This document shows positions 55,539 through 63,422 of a DNA stretch of 64,000 nt, piece by piece. Source of the stretch: Clostridia bacterium (GTDB lineage: Bacteria; Bacillota; Clostridia; Oscillospirales; CAG-272). The notes below the pieces were generated by a model. The model had not been told where the DNA came from and searched no databases. It was given only the letters and a program-made list of their open reading frames with translations. The translations under genes were made by a program, and so were the position numbers. The stretch lies in the NCBI GenBank assembly GCA_017473865.1, contig JAFUJB010000007.1, positions 1-64,000 on the forward strand. The letters are read 5' to 3'. Numbering within the stretch: the first letter of the stretch is position 1; every line of letters starts with the position of its first letter.

Positions 55539-56087
55539 TTATTTGTGCGATAAAGGATATTCTGCCAACACAAATGTATAATCACCCTGATTTTCAGAAT
55601 TGAACTTTCCGTCGTTTCCTACCCAAGAATAATATAAAGACGTAAATTTGTCAATTAAATGCGCTTCTTCTTGATTGCCATATAAAGTATTGGTTTGATA
55701 ATTGTATACATAGCATGCAGCGTCATAACTTTTACTATTTTTTTCAAAAAGCCAAATACACAATTCATCTTGACAAAACTCATTTTGATAAAAACGCAAG
55801 GCAACACGATATTCATCATTAACAGGTATACTTACTTGATGAAAGCAACCGAGGTCGTAAACAACTTCTGAACCCTCTATCGAAGTAGTGAGAATAGTTC
55901 GAGTCCCGTTTTTTTCAGAATTAACCATATTCCAAATATCCTCATAGACATTATCTACACGATAAAGTTTACCTGCAATTACGCCTTTGGTAAACATATT
56001 TGTCAAAGCAATCACTGCAACAACTATTATAGTAACGACAATTACTGTAACAACAACTGCACTAATAATAATGGTTTTCTTTTTCAT
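55539..56087 (-). CDS. Membrane-anchored protein of unknown function
   Basis: 182 residues. Residues 5-28 form a membrane segment (IIISAVVVTVIVVTIIVVAVIAL). The rest is a soluble outer domain with four Cys (GCFHQ, FCQDELC, AACYVYN) and many aromatic residues. GAGG stands about 8 nt upstream of the ATG. Not recognised. It shares the upstream motif cctcctcatcaaattcatgt with the next gene, so the two 5' regions look duplicated. Confidence 0.7.
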   Translation of the reverse strand: MKKKTIIISAVVVTVIVVTIIVVAVIALTNMFTKGVIAGKLYRVDNVYEDIWNMVNSEKNGTRTILTTSIEGSEVVYDLGCFHQVSIPVNDEYRVALRFYQNEFCQDELCIWLFEKNSKSYDAACYVYNYQTNTLYGNQEEAHLIDKFTSLYYSWVGNDGKFNSENQGDYTFVLAEYPLSHK

Positions 56088-56133
56088 AACATAACCTCCT
56101 CATCAAATTCATGTTGGACCAATTGGAAGTTTG

Positions 56134-56535
56134 TTAACTGTTATCATATGATATTGTAACTTCTTTATTTTTCATCTCTGACGCTCTAAGGATAACAATT
56201 ACCGCATCATCGTTCCAAGAAATAGAAGCAATATTGCGTTCGCTCGCATTTACGCCGTCATCGAAAAGTTGGGTAGATACACGCTCGATAATTTTGCCAT
56301 CGTGCTTTTTGAGGGTTAACCTGACATCCGTCGGGCCAAATGGCCATGCTGGGGCACCCATTTGTTCAAAGACGAGCGTATATTCTCCGTCGGGACTGTT
56401 GTATGTTACAATTTCATTCGGGAGCATAAAGTTAAATGCACCGCTCCAAACGGCACCAATAAAAATGTAAGCACCAATTAGTAAAGCAATTGTAATTGAT
56501 AATATTATCAATATAATCTTACCTGTTTTGCCCAT
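56134..56535 (-). CDS. Small membrane-anchored protein, DUF5412-like
   Basis: 133 residues. A membrane segment at about 5-30, then a beta-rich domain with YNSPDGEYTLVFEQMGAPAWPFGPTDVRLTL, reminiscent of DUF5412-type proteins (recognition is tentative). GAGGTG precedes the ATG. Function unknown. Confidence 0.65.
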   Translation of the reverse strand: MGKTGKIILIILSITIALLIGAYIFIGAVWSGAFNFMLPNEIVTYNSPDGEYTLVFEQMGAPAWPFGPTDVRLTLKKHDGKIIERVSTQLFDDGVNASERNIASISWNDDAVIVILRASEMKNKEVTISYDNS

Positions 56536-56591
56536 ATCTTTTCACCTCCTCATCAAATTCATGTTGGTTGGAACGATAGGATTGTATACCA

Positions 56592-56903
56592 TCACATATG
56601 CGAATAATAAAACGTCATACGCTTCATTGTTTCGTCAATCAGTACATAACATATCTCGACATGGTTAAATTCGCCGTCCCAATCAAGTTGATATCGTGTT
56701 GCTTCAACACCATCGAAGGACCAATTGTTTTCCAAATGACGTTCGTGATTGGAACCAATCCCCACCGCTTCCTTTTCAAGAAGTGTTCTCCACTCCGTTA
56801 TTTTCTCATTCGTCGTGGTGTAGGTCAGTTCAAATACCTCTCCTCACAGCATAATGCAAAGCCGCTCACAATGATTGGATAGAGAGCATAATTGCATTTC
56901 ATA
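56592..56903 (-). pseudogene. Frameshifted small gene
   Basis: ATG 56903 (GGGAG 8 nt upstream) reads MKCNYALYPIIVSGFALCCEER and stops at TGA after YLN. The neighbouring frame then reads without stop for about 75 codons (VFELTYTTTNEKITEW... TMKRMTFYYSHM) to TGA at 56592. That frame has an upstream stop and no start, so a one-base shift near 56830 seems to have split the gene. Original function unknown. Confidence 0.6.
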
Positions 56904-57119
56904 TTATTGCTCCCTTCTGTACTCCAAAATATCTCCAGGTTGGCAATCCAAGGCTTCACACAGCTTAATCAGCGTCGATATTTTCAAAGCTTTTGCTTTA
57001 CCATTTTTTAACACCGATACGTTAGCAATGGTAATCCCGACTTTTTCTGCCAGCTCCGTTACACTCATTTTTCTTTTCGCGAGCATAACATCAATATTAA
57101 AAATAATCTCTCCGTCCAT
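56904..57119 (-). CDS. XRE-family HTH regulator
   Basis: 71 residues forming a single helix-turn-helix domain (MSVTELAEKVGITIANVSVLKNGKAKALKISTLIKLCEALDCQPGDIL). It is the short, YozG-like type usually coded beside DUF2975 membrane proteins. It follows the DUF2975 gene by 11 bp. The palindrome upstream of the operon is the likely target. Confidence 0.9.
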   Translation of the reverse strand: MDGEIIFNIDVMLAKRKMSVTELAEKVGITIANVSVLKNGKAKALKISTLIKLCEALDCQPGDILEYRREQ

Positions 57120-57130
57120 GGCAATCCTCC

Positions 57131-57610
57131 TTATATGGTCCAGTCACTTTGATCCTGCAATGCAGCTGCTTTCTTCACAAGGTGAGACAATGCGGCAGAT
57201 ATCACAGCAACCGCAACACCCACGAATACGATCACAAGTGAAGCAATGACCACACCAGGATGGCTCATGTTCAAAAAGAGCAACACAATATTACCAACGA
57301 AAAAGAACGCAGCATCCAGAGCAGACAAAACAGAAATGGATTTTAACATAGAGGCGTTTGTTCCTGTAAAAGATTGGTCTTTCCCAATATTCGTCACGAT
57401 TCTCCATGCGTAATACAACACCATAAAACAGGGAATGCCGGAAACCCAAATAAAAATAAGCCAAGGCCAAAAGCAATTGGAGAACTCCGAATGTAATGAG
57501 CGCAGATTCAAACCGTACATAGGTACAACAAAAGCGTACACGACCAGTCCGCAAACCGCAACTCCTATTAAAATTACTTTTAACCATTTTGAAAAAAACT
57601 TCTGTTCCAT
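57131..57610 (-). CDS. DUF2975 membrane protein
   Basis: 159 residues with four membrane segments (about 9-30, 46-68, 90-112, 118-142). Family named from the layout, the ITNIGKDQSFTGTNASML-like cytosolic loop, and the neighbouring small XRE regulator. Function unknown; it may sense a membrane or envelope signal. GGAGG lies 8 nt upstream of the ATG. Confidence 0.85.
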   Translation of the reverse strand: MEQKFFSKWLKVILIGVAVCGLVVYAFVVPMYGLNLRSLHSEFSNCFWPWLIFIWVSGIPCFMVLYYAWRIVTNIGKDQSFTGTNASMLKSISVLSALDAAFFFVGNIVLLFLNMSHPGVVIASLVIVFVGVAVAVISAALSHLVKKAAALQDQSDWTI

Positions 57611-57640
57611 ACGAATAAACCTCCTGTATCTGTTGCTTTC

Positions 57641-57669
57641 AGTATATCACCTTTCTTTAAAAATGTCAA
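57641..57669 (-). promoter_or_regulatory. Promoter of DUF2975-XRE operon
   Basis: Minus strand TTGACA (57669-57664), 17-nt spacer, TATACT (57646-57641). Confidence 0.75.
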
Positions 57670-57674
57670 TAATA

Positions 57675-57695
57675 ATTTATCGATTTGCGATAAAT
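57675..57695. promoter_or_regulatory. Palindromic operator upstream of the DUF2975 promoter
   Basis: Perfect inverted repeat ATTTATCG-N5-CGATAAAT, 5 bp upstream of the -35 box. Likely the binding site of the XRE regulator coded in the same operon. The 57700-58080 stretch after it has no gene; it holds hairpins GGCTAC/GTAGCC (57987-58009) and a T-rich one at 57957-57985. Confidence 0.6.
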
Positions 57696-58081
57696 AAGAA
57701 TTGTACAACAATACATTACACAAGATGAACCATATAACTACCGTCTTTTAATAGACTTTATGCGTCCCTCCGGCAGACATGAAAAGACCTTGATATTCTT
57801 GAGAATAGCAGGGTTACATTCAATATAGAGGTTGAAAATATAAGAACATACACGCAAGAAAAAAAAAGCAATTGGTGAGAGTTCAAGTCTTGCTCGAGAA
57901 AAATATCTTTTTTGTACGCTCAACCTGATAACTGAAATTTTGCCTATAAAAAAGAAAAACCCCTGATGAAATCAGAGTTTTTCTGTGGCTACATCTTTTT
58001 TGTAGCCTTTTGATGGCTATGGGCTACGAAAAAGATATTATCTGCAGTTTTGCGTATAAATTCGAACCCTCACGTTTTTTA

Positions 58082-58258
58082 GTGAAATCGTTCACTCACG
58101 CTCACGGTGAAATAATTCACTTCGTAAATTGTGAAATTTGATGCTTACGCATCAAGTGAAATTAAATCCACCCACTCGCCGTCGTGGCGAATTTCACACG
58201 CCGCAGGCGTATTTCACATTGCAAAGCAATATTTCACCCACCCGCAAGGGTGGATTTA
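58082..58258. repeat. Palindromic array of small hairpins spaced by GTGAAA / TTTCAC
   Basis: GTGAAA occurs at 58082, 58107, 58131 and 58156; TTTCAC at 58192, 58212 and 58232, mirrored about 58178. Between them are hairpins: TTGATGC/GCATCAA, ACGCC/GGCGT, ATTGC/GCAAT, CCACCC/GGGTGG. The spacers can pair across the centre while each unit folds on itself. Similar repeats are common in Clostridia genomes; role unknown. Confidence 0.75.
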
Positions 58259-58264
58259 GTTGAA

Positions 58265-58294
58265 AACGACAGATTCCTGTCGGAATCTGTCGTT
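58265..58294 (-). terminator. Hairpin next to the tRNA-Pro 3' fragment
   Basis: Perfect 13-bp stem AACGACAGATTCC / GGAATCTGTCGTT, loop of 4, then TTTTC on the minus strand. It occupies the same place after the fragment as the terminator after the real tRNA. Confidence 0.65.
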
Positions 58295-58297
58295 TTC

Positions 58298-58325
58298 TGG
58301 TCGAGATGACTGGATTCAAACCAGC
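58298..58325 (-). pseudogene. Duplicated 3' end of tRNA-Pro
   Basis: 28 bp identical to 58524-58551 except one base (GGTTTGAATCC for GGTTCGAATCC on the minus strand): T-arm, acceptor strand and CCA. The rest of the tRNA is missing. A shorter match, CATTTCGACCA, lies at 58345-58355. Confidence 0.8.
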
Positions 58326-58485
58326 TCTGCCCTTCCTGAAACATTGGTCGAAATGCGCGCTCGGCACAGCTCTCGCTTCCATTTCTCCCTGTTTCAGTTA
58401 ATCCTCGGCGAAAAATAGTCCACCGGACTGTTTTTCGCTCTCGTCACCCTGCGTCCCGGTTCGGGACTTAGATGGCCGCCATTAA

Positions 58486-58516
58486 CAAAAAAACGAGCGG
58501 GCTTTCGCTCACTCGT
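58486..58516 (-). terminator. Terminator of tRNA-Pro
   Basis: Minus strand ACGAGTGAGC-GAAA-GCCCGCTCGT (one mismatch, GNRA-type loop) and a T7 tail, 7 nt after CCA. Confidence 0.8.
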
Positions 58517-58523
58517 CTCTTTT

Positions 58524-58600
58524 TGGTCGAGATGACTGGATTCGAACCAGCGGCCTCTGCGTCCCGAACGCAGCGCTCTACCAAACTGAGCCACATCTCG
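58524..58600 (-). tRNA. tRNA-Pro (CGG)
   Basis: 77 nt including encoded CCA. Acceptor CGAGATG / CATCTCG with discriminator A. The anticodon stem is CTGCG / CGCAG with loop TTCGGGA, anticodon CGG. The T-arm is CTGGTTCGAATCCAG. All arms close. The short frames called through this region are artefacts of the tRNA sequence. Confidence 0.95.
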
Positions 58601-58660
58601 TTTTATTCGTACCCGTGTATTGTATCAAATGATGTTGCTTTTGTCAAGAGTTTCAAATGC

Positions 58661-59190
58661 AAAAAAAAAAATAACCCTTGACCACTACTCTTTTTCTCAC
58701 GCGGTCAAGGGTTATTTATTCTCGATCTTGATATCTAACATCATTTTAACCTCTCTTTCTTATTATTGCGAATCACTTCTCTTTACCTCTTCTTATACAG
58801 CCATTCCTCACAAATCTCTTAAGCGAGATACACTTACTTTTCTTTGGCTTTTTCTCTGAAGTTATCGCTTCGTATCAGTTATTCAAGTAACTTCTTTCAT
58901 TCGGTTTTTGTTTTGTCTTTTCAGACTCTTCAGATTTCGGTATTTGACTATTCCAATTTTTGATTGATTAATTGTTTACCACTTTCGAATACTTAACTGT
59001 TCATTGGACTATCCTCTGTTTGTTTACTTCCTTCGGTTCCTTAATGAATTCGGTAATCAACTCGCAAACTCGTTATTTGAACTCGTCTCACTACTTTCTA
59101 TATAATAGGCTTATTTGTTTTCCCGGAAGCTTCAGCCTTTTCAAAAACTTCGGGGGATTCTTTACTTGTACATTGGACTCACCCTTTCTT
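58661..59190 (-). ncRNA. Candidate noncoding RNA of about 530 nt
   Basis: A promoter (59198-59226) and a strong terminator (ATAACCCTTGACC / GGTCAAGGGTTAT at 58671-58715, then T10) bracket a purine-rich minus-strand segment without a usable ORF. Only a 10-codon frame with a GAGAGG site (start 58742) exists. Local hairpins: GTCT-GAAA-AGAC, GAAGTTA/TAACTTC, ATCTC/GAGAT, CCCCGAAG/CTTCCGGG. The word AGTCCAATG occurs twice. It ends 60 bp before tRNA-Pro. It fits no RNA class I can recognise (not RNase P, tmRNA, 6S or SRP by eye). Confidence 0.5.
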
Positions 59191-59197
59191 CACCTAT

Positions 59198-59226
59198 ATA
59201 CTACCATATTATCCATACTTTTGCAA
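59198..59226 (-). promoter_or_regulatory. Promoter of the candidate noncoding RNA
   Basis: Minus strand TTGCAA (59226-59221), 17-nt spacer, TAGTAT (59203-59198). Confidence 0.5.
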
Positions 59227-59311
59227 TTCGCATTTTGTACAAAGTTTATTATTTTCTTTTGTGTATATAGCAGATTTTTGTATAATATAGATATATGTTT
59301 GTTAAAAACCA

Positions 59312-59340
59312 TTGACTATCACACTTTATAGTGATATAAT
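59312..59340 (+). promoter_or_regulatory. Promoter with operator-like palindrome
   Basis: TTGACT (59312-59317), 17-nt spacer, TATAAT (59335-59340). The spacer carries TATCAC-N8-GTGATA (59317-59336), a likely repressor site. It points into the hairpin at 59360, not directly into a gene. Confidence 0.65.
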
Positions 59341-59346
59341 GGATAT

Positions 59347-59398
59347 GTTAGTTTGCGAAAACCGCGTTCACATTATGAATGCGGTTGTTTTTATTAAA
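59347..59398 (+). ncRNA. Candidate small RNA or attenuator
   Basis: About 12 nt after the promoter comes AACCGCGTTC / GAATGCGGTT (59360-59386) followed by GTTTTTATT. The expected product is a 40-50 nt RNA. The MFS gene downstream has its own promoter, so this need not be its leader. Confidence 0.4.
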
Positions 59399-59404
59399 TC
59401 CGAC

Positions 59405-59437
59405 AGAGAGAGGGTGTGCTTCGCACACCCTCTCTCT
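59405..59437 (+). terminator. Second hairpin upstream of the MFS gene
   Basis: Perfect 15-bp stem AGAGAGAGGGTGTGC / GCACACCCTCTCTCT with triloop TTC; tail TGTTCATT. Same design as the hairpins at 50163 and 14244. Confidence 0.6.
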
Positions 59438-59488
59438 TGTTCATTAATCATCTTCATCATTTAATCAAAAGAAAAACGATGTTTTATA

Positions 59489-59517
59489 TTGAAAAGCAAA
59501 AATATATATGCTATAAT
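59489..59517 (+). promoter_or_regulatory. Promoter of the MFS gene
   Basis: TTGAAA (59489-59494), 17-nt spacer, TATAAT (59512-59517), 34 bp before ATG 59552. This shows that the frame upstream of 59552 is promoter, not coding. Confidence 0.7.
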
Positions 59518-59551
59518 GAACGCTCAAAATAACGGCTTTTCGAGGCTTTTT

Positions 59552-60793
59552 ATGAAAAACAAGTACACTTTACTAAAGCCGGCGTGTTATACCGGTAACA
59601 TCACCATGTCGGCAACGGCAAATCTGTCGCCGATTCTCTTCCTTACGTTCAGATCGACATACGGCTTTTCATACTCCCTTCTCGGTCTGCTCGTACTCGT
59701 CAACTTTATAACACAGCTTACGGTTGATTTGATATTTTCATTCTTTTCGCACAAATTCAATATTGAAAAAACAGTAAGAATAATGCCCATATTGGCATTC
59801 TGCGGTTTTATCATATATGCAACTTTTCCATATCTTTTCCCCAATTACGTATACGTCGGCCTCGTTATCGGAACGATAATATTCTCGGCATCAAGCGGAC
59901 TCGCAGAGGTATTGCTCAGCCCAATCATCGCGGCGATCCCTGCAGAAAACCCCGACAGAGAAATGAGCAAGCTTCACTCGTCGTATGCTTGGGGGTGCGT
60001 ATTTTCCATAACTTATGCAACTTTGTTTTTGCTTATATTTGGCAAGGAAAACTGGCAATTCCTCGCATATACTTTTGCGATAATCCCCTTGATCTCATCG
60101 ATCCTCTTTTTCAAAAGCGACGTACCGAATATGGAGACACCGAAAAAAACGTCAAATGCGATTGTCTTTCTCAAAAACAAAGGCGTCTGGCTTTGCGTAT
60201 TTGCAATATTTCTGGGCGGGTCGTCAGAATGTGCGATGGCGCAATGGGCATCAGGCTATCTTGAGTCGGTTATGAACATTCCAAAGGCTGTCGGCGACAT
60301 TCTGGGTGTCGCGATGTTTGGTCTTATGCTCGGTCTCGGCAGAACACTTTACACCAAATACGGCAAAAACGTTGAAAAGGTTAACTTCTTTGGCGCATTG
60401 GGCGCAACAGCCTGCTATTTGATGTGTGCGATTTCACCGAACGCAATTATAGGAATAGCTGCTTGCGCGCTAACTGGCTTTTTCACGTCGATGATGTGGC
60501 CCGGCACGCTGATCACATCGTCTGACAGATTTCCCGACGGCGGCGTATTGATCTATGCTCTTATGGCGGCGGGAGGCGATTTCGGGGCATCGGTCGGTCC
60601 TCAGATCATCGGTATTGTTACAGACAAAGTTTCAACAACGGCATTCTTTGCAGACTTTGCAAACAAGCTTGCAATCACCCCCGACGTATTTGGCATGAAA
60701 ATTGGTCTTCTCGCGGGTGCACTCTTCCCTCTCTGCTCGATATTTATTTTCTACATACTATATAAACAAAGCAAAAAAAGCAGTTCGATGTGA
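59552..60793 (+). CDS. MFS-type transporter
   Basis: 413 residues from ATG 59552 (GAGG 6 nt upstream). About twelve membrane segments in two halves. The first loop motif is FSFFSHKFNIEKTVRIMPIL and the central loop KSDVPNMETPKKTSNAIVFLKNKG. The family resembles sugar- or fucose-permease-like MFS proteins, but no substrate can be set. It ends in a terminator that overlaps its last codons. Confidence 0.88.
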   Translation: MKNKYTLLKPACYTGNITMSATANLSPILFLTFRSTYGFSYSLLGLLVLVNFITQLTVDLIFSFFSHKFNIEKTVRIMPILAFCGFIIYATFPYLFPNYVYVGLVIGTIIFSASSGLAEVLLSPIIAAIPAENPDREMSKLHSSYAWGCVFSITYATLFLLIFGKENWQFLAYTFAIIPLISSILFFKSDVPNMETPKKTSNAIVFLKNKGVWLCVFAIFLGGSSECAMAQWASGYLESVMNIPKAVGDILGVAMFGLMLGLGRTLYTKYGKNVEKVNFFGALGATACYLMCAISPNAIIGIAACALTGFFTSMMWPGTLITSSDRFPDGGVLIYALMAAGGDFGASVGPQIIGIVTDKVSTTAFFADFANKLAITPDVFGMKIGLLAGALFPLCSIFIFYILYKQSKKSSSM

Positions 60794-60805
60794 ACTGCTT
60801 TTTTT
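60773..60805 (+). terminator. Terminator of the MFS gene
   Basis: AAAAAAAGCAGTTC / GAACTGCTTTTTTT with a 5-nt loop, overlapping the stop codon. Confidence 0.85.
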
Positions 60806-60840
60806 ATGCAACATAATGCCGATACTTATGTTACCTTTAT

Positions 60841-62754
60841 TCAAAATCTTCCGCCCATGCCCATTCCGCCTGATGAGCCATACATATTAGACTTCATATT
60901 TATTTCCAGTATAGTACTACCGCCATCAATATCCACCGACTGAGCAAATCCATTTTCGTCCGTATTCTGCGCTTTACCGCCCACAACAACGGTATATTCA
61001 TTGCCGCTTTGCACTCCTTCGCAGGAGATTACTATATGTGAATATTGCTTTTTGGGTGTTACAAAAACTATTGCTTTTCCATTTTTATCGCAAAGAGCCA
61101 ATGTTCCCCCGTTTTGCGTACTGATTTGAGCTGAAATAACGCCCTGGTTTTCTGCACTTGTAAAGCCCTGCGCCATTCCCGAACTCCCCAAAGCTATAAA
61201 AACACCGCCTGTTATGCTTGCGCTTCCGTCATAGTCGAGCGAACCGTTTCCGCTGTTTGTCGGACCGTAAACAACGGTCGTTCCGCCGGCTACATTGATA
61301 CTGCCGTTTGAATCAACCCCATCGCCCGACGCATCAATTAATATATATCCGCCCGAAATAACAATTCTACCGCTCGATTTTGAAAAACCGTTCATTCCAG
61401 GTCTTCCGTTCAGAGATGATCCGTCATTTCCGCCTGCGGCATTCATTCCGTCATCACTTGCTATAACGTATATATTTCCGCCTGTTACTACAATATCGGA
61501 GCTCTCAATTCCCTCATAGCTTTTCTGGACGTTTATTCCTCCGCCGCCTATCTTCAGCGCCGTGTCTGCGTGGATGCCGTCGTCGCCCGACTTTATGTCA
61601 AAATTGCCGTTTTGTATATCTGCCGTACCGTTTGAATGTACTGAATCGTCTGCGGAATCTATATTAAACGTTCCTCCGCTTATAATTATATCTCCGCCCG
61701 ACTTTATCCCCTTTGCCGATTCTGAGGTTGTAACGGACTGCGTATACGACATCGGTCTGAATCCGGGTCTGTTTCCGCTCGGTCTTCCGCCGAAATCGTT
61801 GCCTCCAAAGCCCCAGTTTTCATTTACGTTTCCGTTACCGTTGGTTGAGGCATTTGCAGAGCCTCCGCCGGTTTTTATATTAAATTCTCCGTCCTCAATA
61901 TTCAGAACAGTCTGTGCCTGAATACCGTCATTTCCCGACGTAATGTCAAATTTACCGCCGCTGATATAGATATACCCTCTGTTTTCATCCTCTTCGTTAT
62001 CTGAACGAAGCCCATCAGAGCCGGCATTAAGCGTAAACTGTCCGTCTGCTATTTTTATACAATCCTTACCGTTTAAGCAGACGCCCGCACTTTTTATTTC
62101 ATATATACCGCCGGTTATGACAAGGTCGTCTTTTGACACGATTGCGTGCTTGTTATTTGCGGTTATTTTGAGAGTTCCTGTTCCGTTAAAGGCAAGATCA
62201 GCTTTACTGAACACCGTTCCGTCAACGTTTGTCTCCCCGTCCGCATAAGCATAGCTATCCCCATCAGTAAGGCTGTTTACACTATTTTGCTTAAGTGTGA
62301 TAAAAACCTTATCCGCTTCCTTTATATATATAGCGGGTCCTGTTTTATTTGTTATTTCTACGTTGTCAAAAACGATTTGGATTTTTGAATTTTCGTCGGT
62401 ATCAACAATAATCATTCCATCGGCCGTCTTTCCGGAAATGACGTAAGTCGATTCTTCAGAGAGCGTAACTTTCGTTTTTTCAGCACTTGCTCCGTTACCG
62501 GTTATACTAACAGTATTGTCCGAAAATTTGATTTTAACTGCAGAGGAAGTATTGTAAGTAACGTCCTTTTCTCTGTCGGTAAAAGAAAAATCCATAGAGG
62601 ACACATCATATTTTTGTTCTTCTATCTCGGATTCGATATTGCTTATATCATTATTTGAACCGTTCACTTCGTCATTTTTCCTACCGCACGATGCCATCGA
62701 GACGATAACACAAAGCATCAAAAATAAAACCAAAAGCCTTTTTATAATTTCCAT
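60841..62754 (-). CDS. Beta-helix carbohydrate-binding lipoprotein (Cthe_2159-like)
   Basis: 637 residues from ATG 62754 (AGGAA 5 nt upstream, overlapping the DUF4956 stop as TGATG). Lipobox MASC with C23. The body is made of short repeats of the type ITGGIYEIKSAGVCLNGKDC and ISGGKFDITSGNDGIQAQ, forming a parallel beta-helix like the polysaccharide-binding Cthe_2159 protein of Clostridium thermocellum. A Gly/Asn/Arg-rich insertion lies at about 310-340, and the tail is YGSSGGMGMGGRF. It is likely displayed on the surface. Confidence 0.85.
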   Translation of the reverse strand: MEIIKRLLVLFLMLCVIVSMASCGRKNDEVNGSNNDISNIESEIEEQKYDVSSMDFSFTDREKDVTYNTSSAVKIKFSDNTVSITGNGASAEKTKVTLSEESTYVISGKTADGMIIVDTDENSKIQIVFDNVEITNKTGPAIYIKEADKVFITLKQNSVNSLTDGDSYAYADGETNVDGTVFSKADLAFNGTGTLKITANNKHAIVSKDDLVITGGIYEIKSAGVCLNGKDCIKIADGQFTLNAGSDGLRSDNEEDENRGYIYISGGKFDITSGNDGIQAQTVLNIEDGEFNIKTGGGSANASTNGNGNVNENWGFGGNDFGGRPSGNRPGFRPMSYTQSVTTSESAKGIKSGGDIIISGGTFNIDSADDSVHSNGTADIQNGNFDIKSGDDGIHADTALKIGGGGINVQKSYEGIESSDIVVTGGNIYVIASDDGMNAAGGNDGSSLNGRPGMNGFSKSSGRIVISGGYILIDASGDGVDSNGSINVAGGTTVVYGPTNSGNGSLDYDGSASITGGVFIALGSSGMAQGFTSAENQGVISAQISTQNGGTLALCDKNGKAIVFVTPKKQYSHIVISCEGVQSGNEYTVVVGGKAQNTDENGFAQSVDIDGGSTILEINMKSNMYGSSGGMGMGGRF

Positions 62755-63422
62755 CAAAGTTCCTCGCTTCCGTTTGACGAACGGCACAGGGCAATTTCAA
62801 GATTACCGTTGCGAGTCCGAAGTTCATCGATAAAGTTCTTTTGTTTCAGAGCATCCTTCAACAGTACGCTGTATTTCAACTTGTACATACTGCCCATACC
62901 TGTTGTTTTCACCTCAACAAGCTTAAATTCGCGGCAATAATCCTTTAGTGCGCTGTCAAACACCTCTGAAAAATTGAGCGTTTCGGGAACAGTTATACGC
63001 AGGTCGTATTCAGCGTCAGCCTTTAACGGTACCAGACTGATTATTACCATTAAAAGCCCTACGCCTGCCGAGAATATAACTGCAATTCCAAGATATCCCG
63101 CCGCGCAGGCAAGACCGGACGTCATTGATAAAAAAATAGCCGCAATATCACGCGCCTTTCCGGGCGCTGAGCGGAATCTGACAAGAGAAAATGCTCCTGC
63201 GACCGCAATACCCGTTCCCACGTTACCATTTACCATCAGAATGACTGTTTCAACAATTGCAGGCAACATTATCAGGCAGGCAGTAAAACTCCTTGTTGCC
63301 CTCGTTCTGCAGTTTGCACATACCGCAATCAAAAGTCCGCAAATGACAGCTGTTGCGGTGCATAAAAAATAAGATAAAACAGTAAGCTGTCCTTCAATTA
63401 CCGAGTTTAATAAAGAGTTCAT
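62754..63422 (-). CDS. DUF4956 membrane protein
   Basis: 222 residues. Five or so membrane segments in the N-terminal 140, with the family motif GNVGTGIAVAGAFSLVRFRSAPGKARDIAAIFLSM. The C-terminal soluble domain is about 70 residues. It is commonly found beside VTC-domain and CotH or beta-helix genes. Function unknown; a role with polyphosphate polymerase at the membrane is inference. It overlaps the VTC gene by 4 bp. Confidence 0.9.
   Translation of the reverse strand: MNSLLNSVIEGQLTVLSYFLCTATAVICGLLIAVCANCRTRATRSFTACLIMLPAIVETVILMVNGNVGTGIAVAGAFSLVRFRSAPGKARDIAAIFLSMTSGLACAAGYLGIAVIFSAGVGLLMVIISLVPLKADAEYDLRITVPETLNFSEVFDSALKDYCREFKLVEVKTTGMGSMYKLKYSVLLKDALKQKNFIDELRTRNGNLEIALCRSSNGSEEL

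Noticed and set aside
58082-58258. Possible CRISPR because of short repeats with 20-bp spacing
   Set aside because: The repeats are 6 bp, switch orientation at the centre and the intervals are hairpins, not spacers.
58394-58594. Short frame read through tRNA-Pro
   Set aside because: It is the antisense-free translation of the tRNA gene and its terminator, a well-known artefact; the neighbouring 58194-58382 frame is the same kind.
59489-59551. N-terminal extension of the MFS protein
   Set aside because: The stretch contains a TTGAAA/TATAAT promoter; ATG 59552 with GAGG is the real start.
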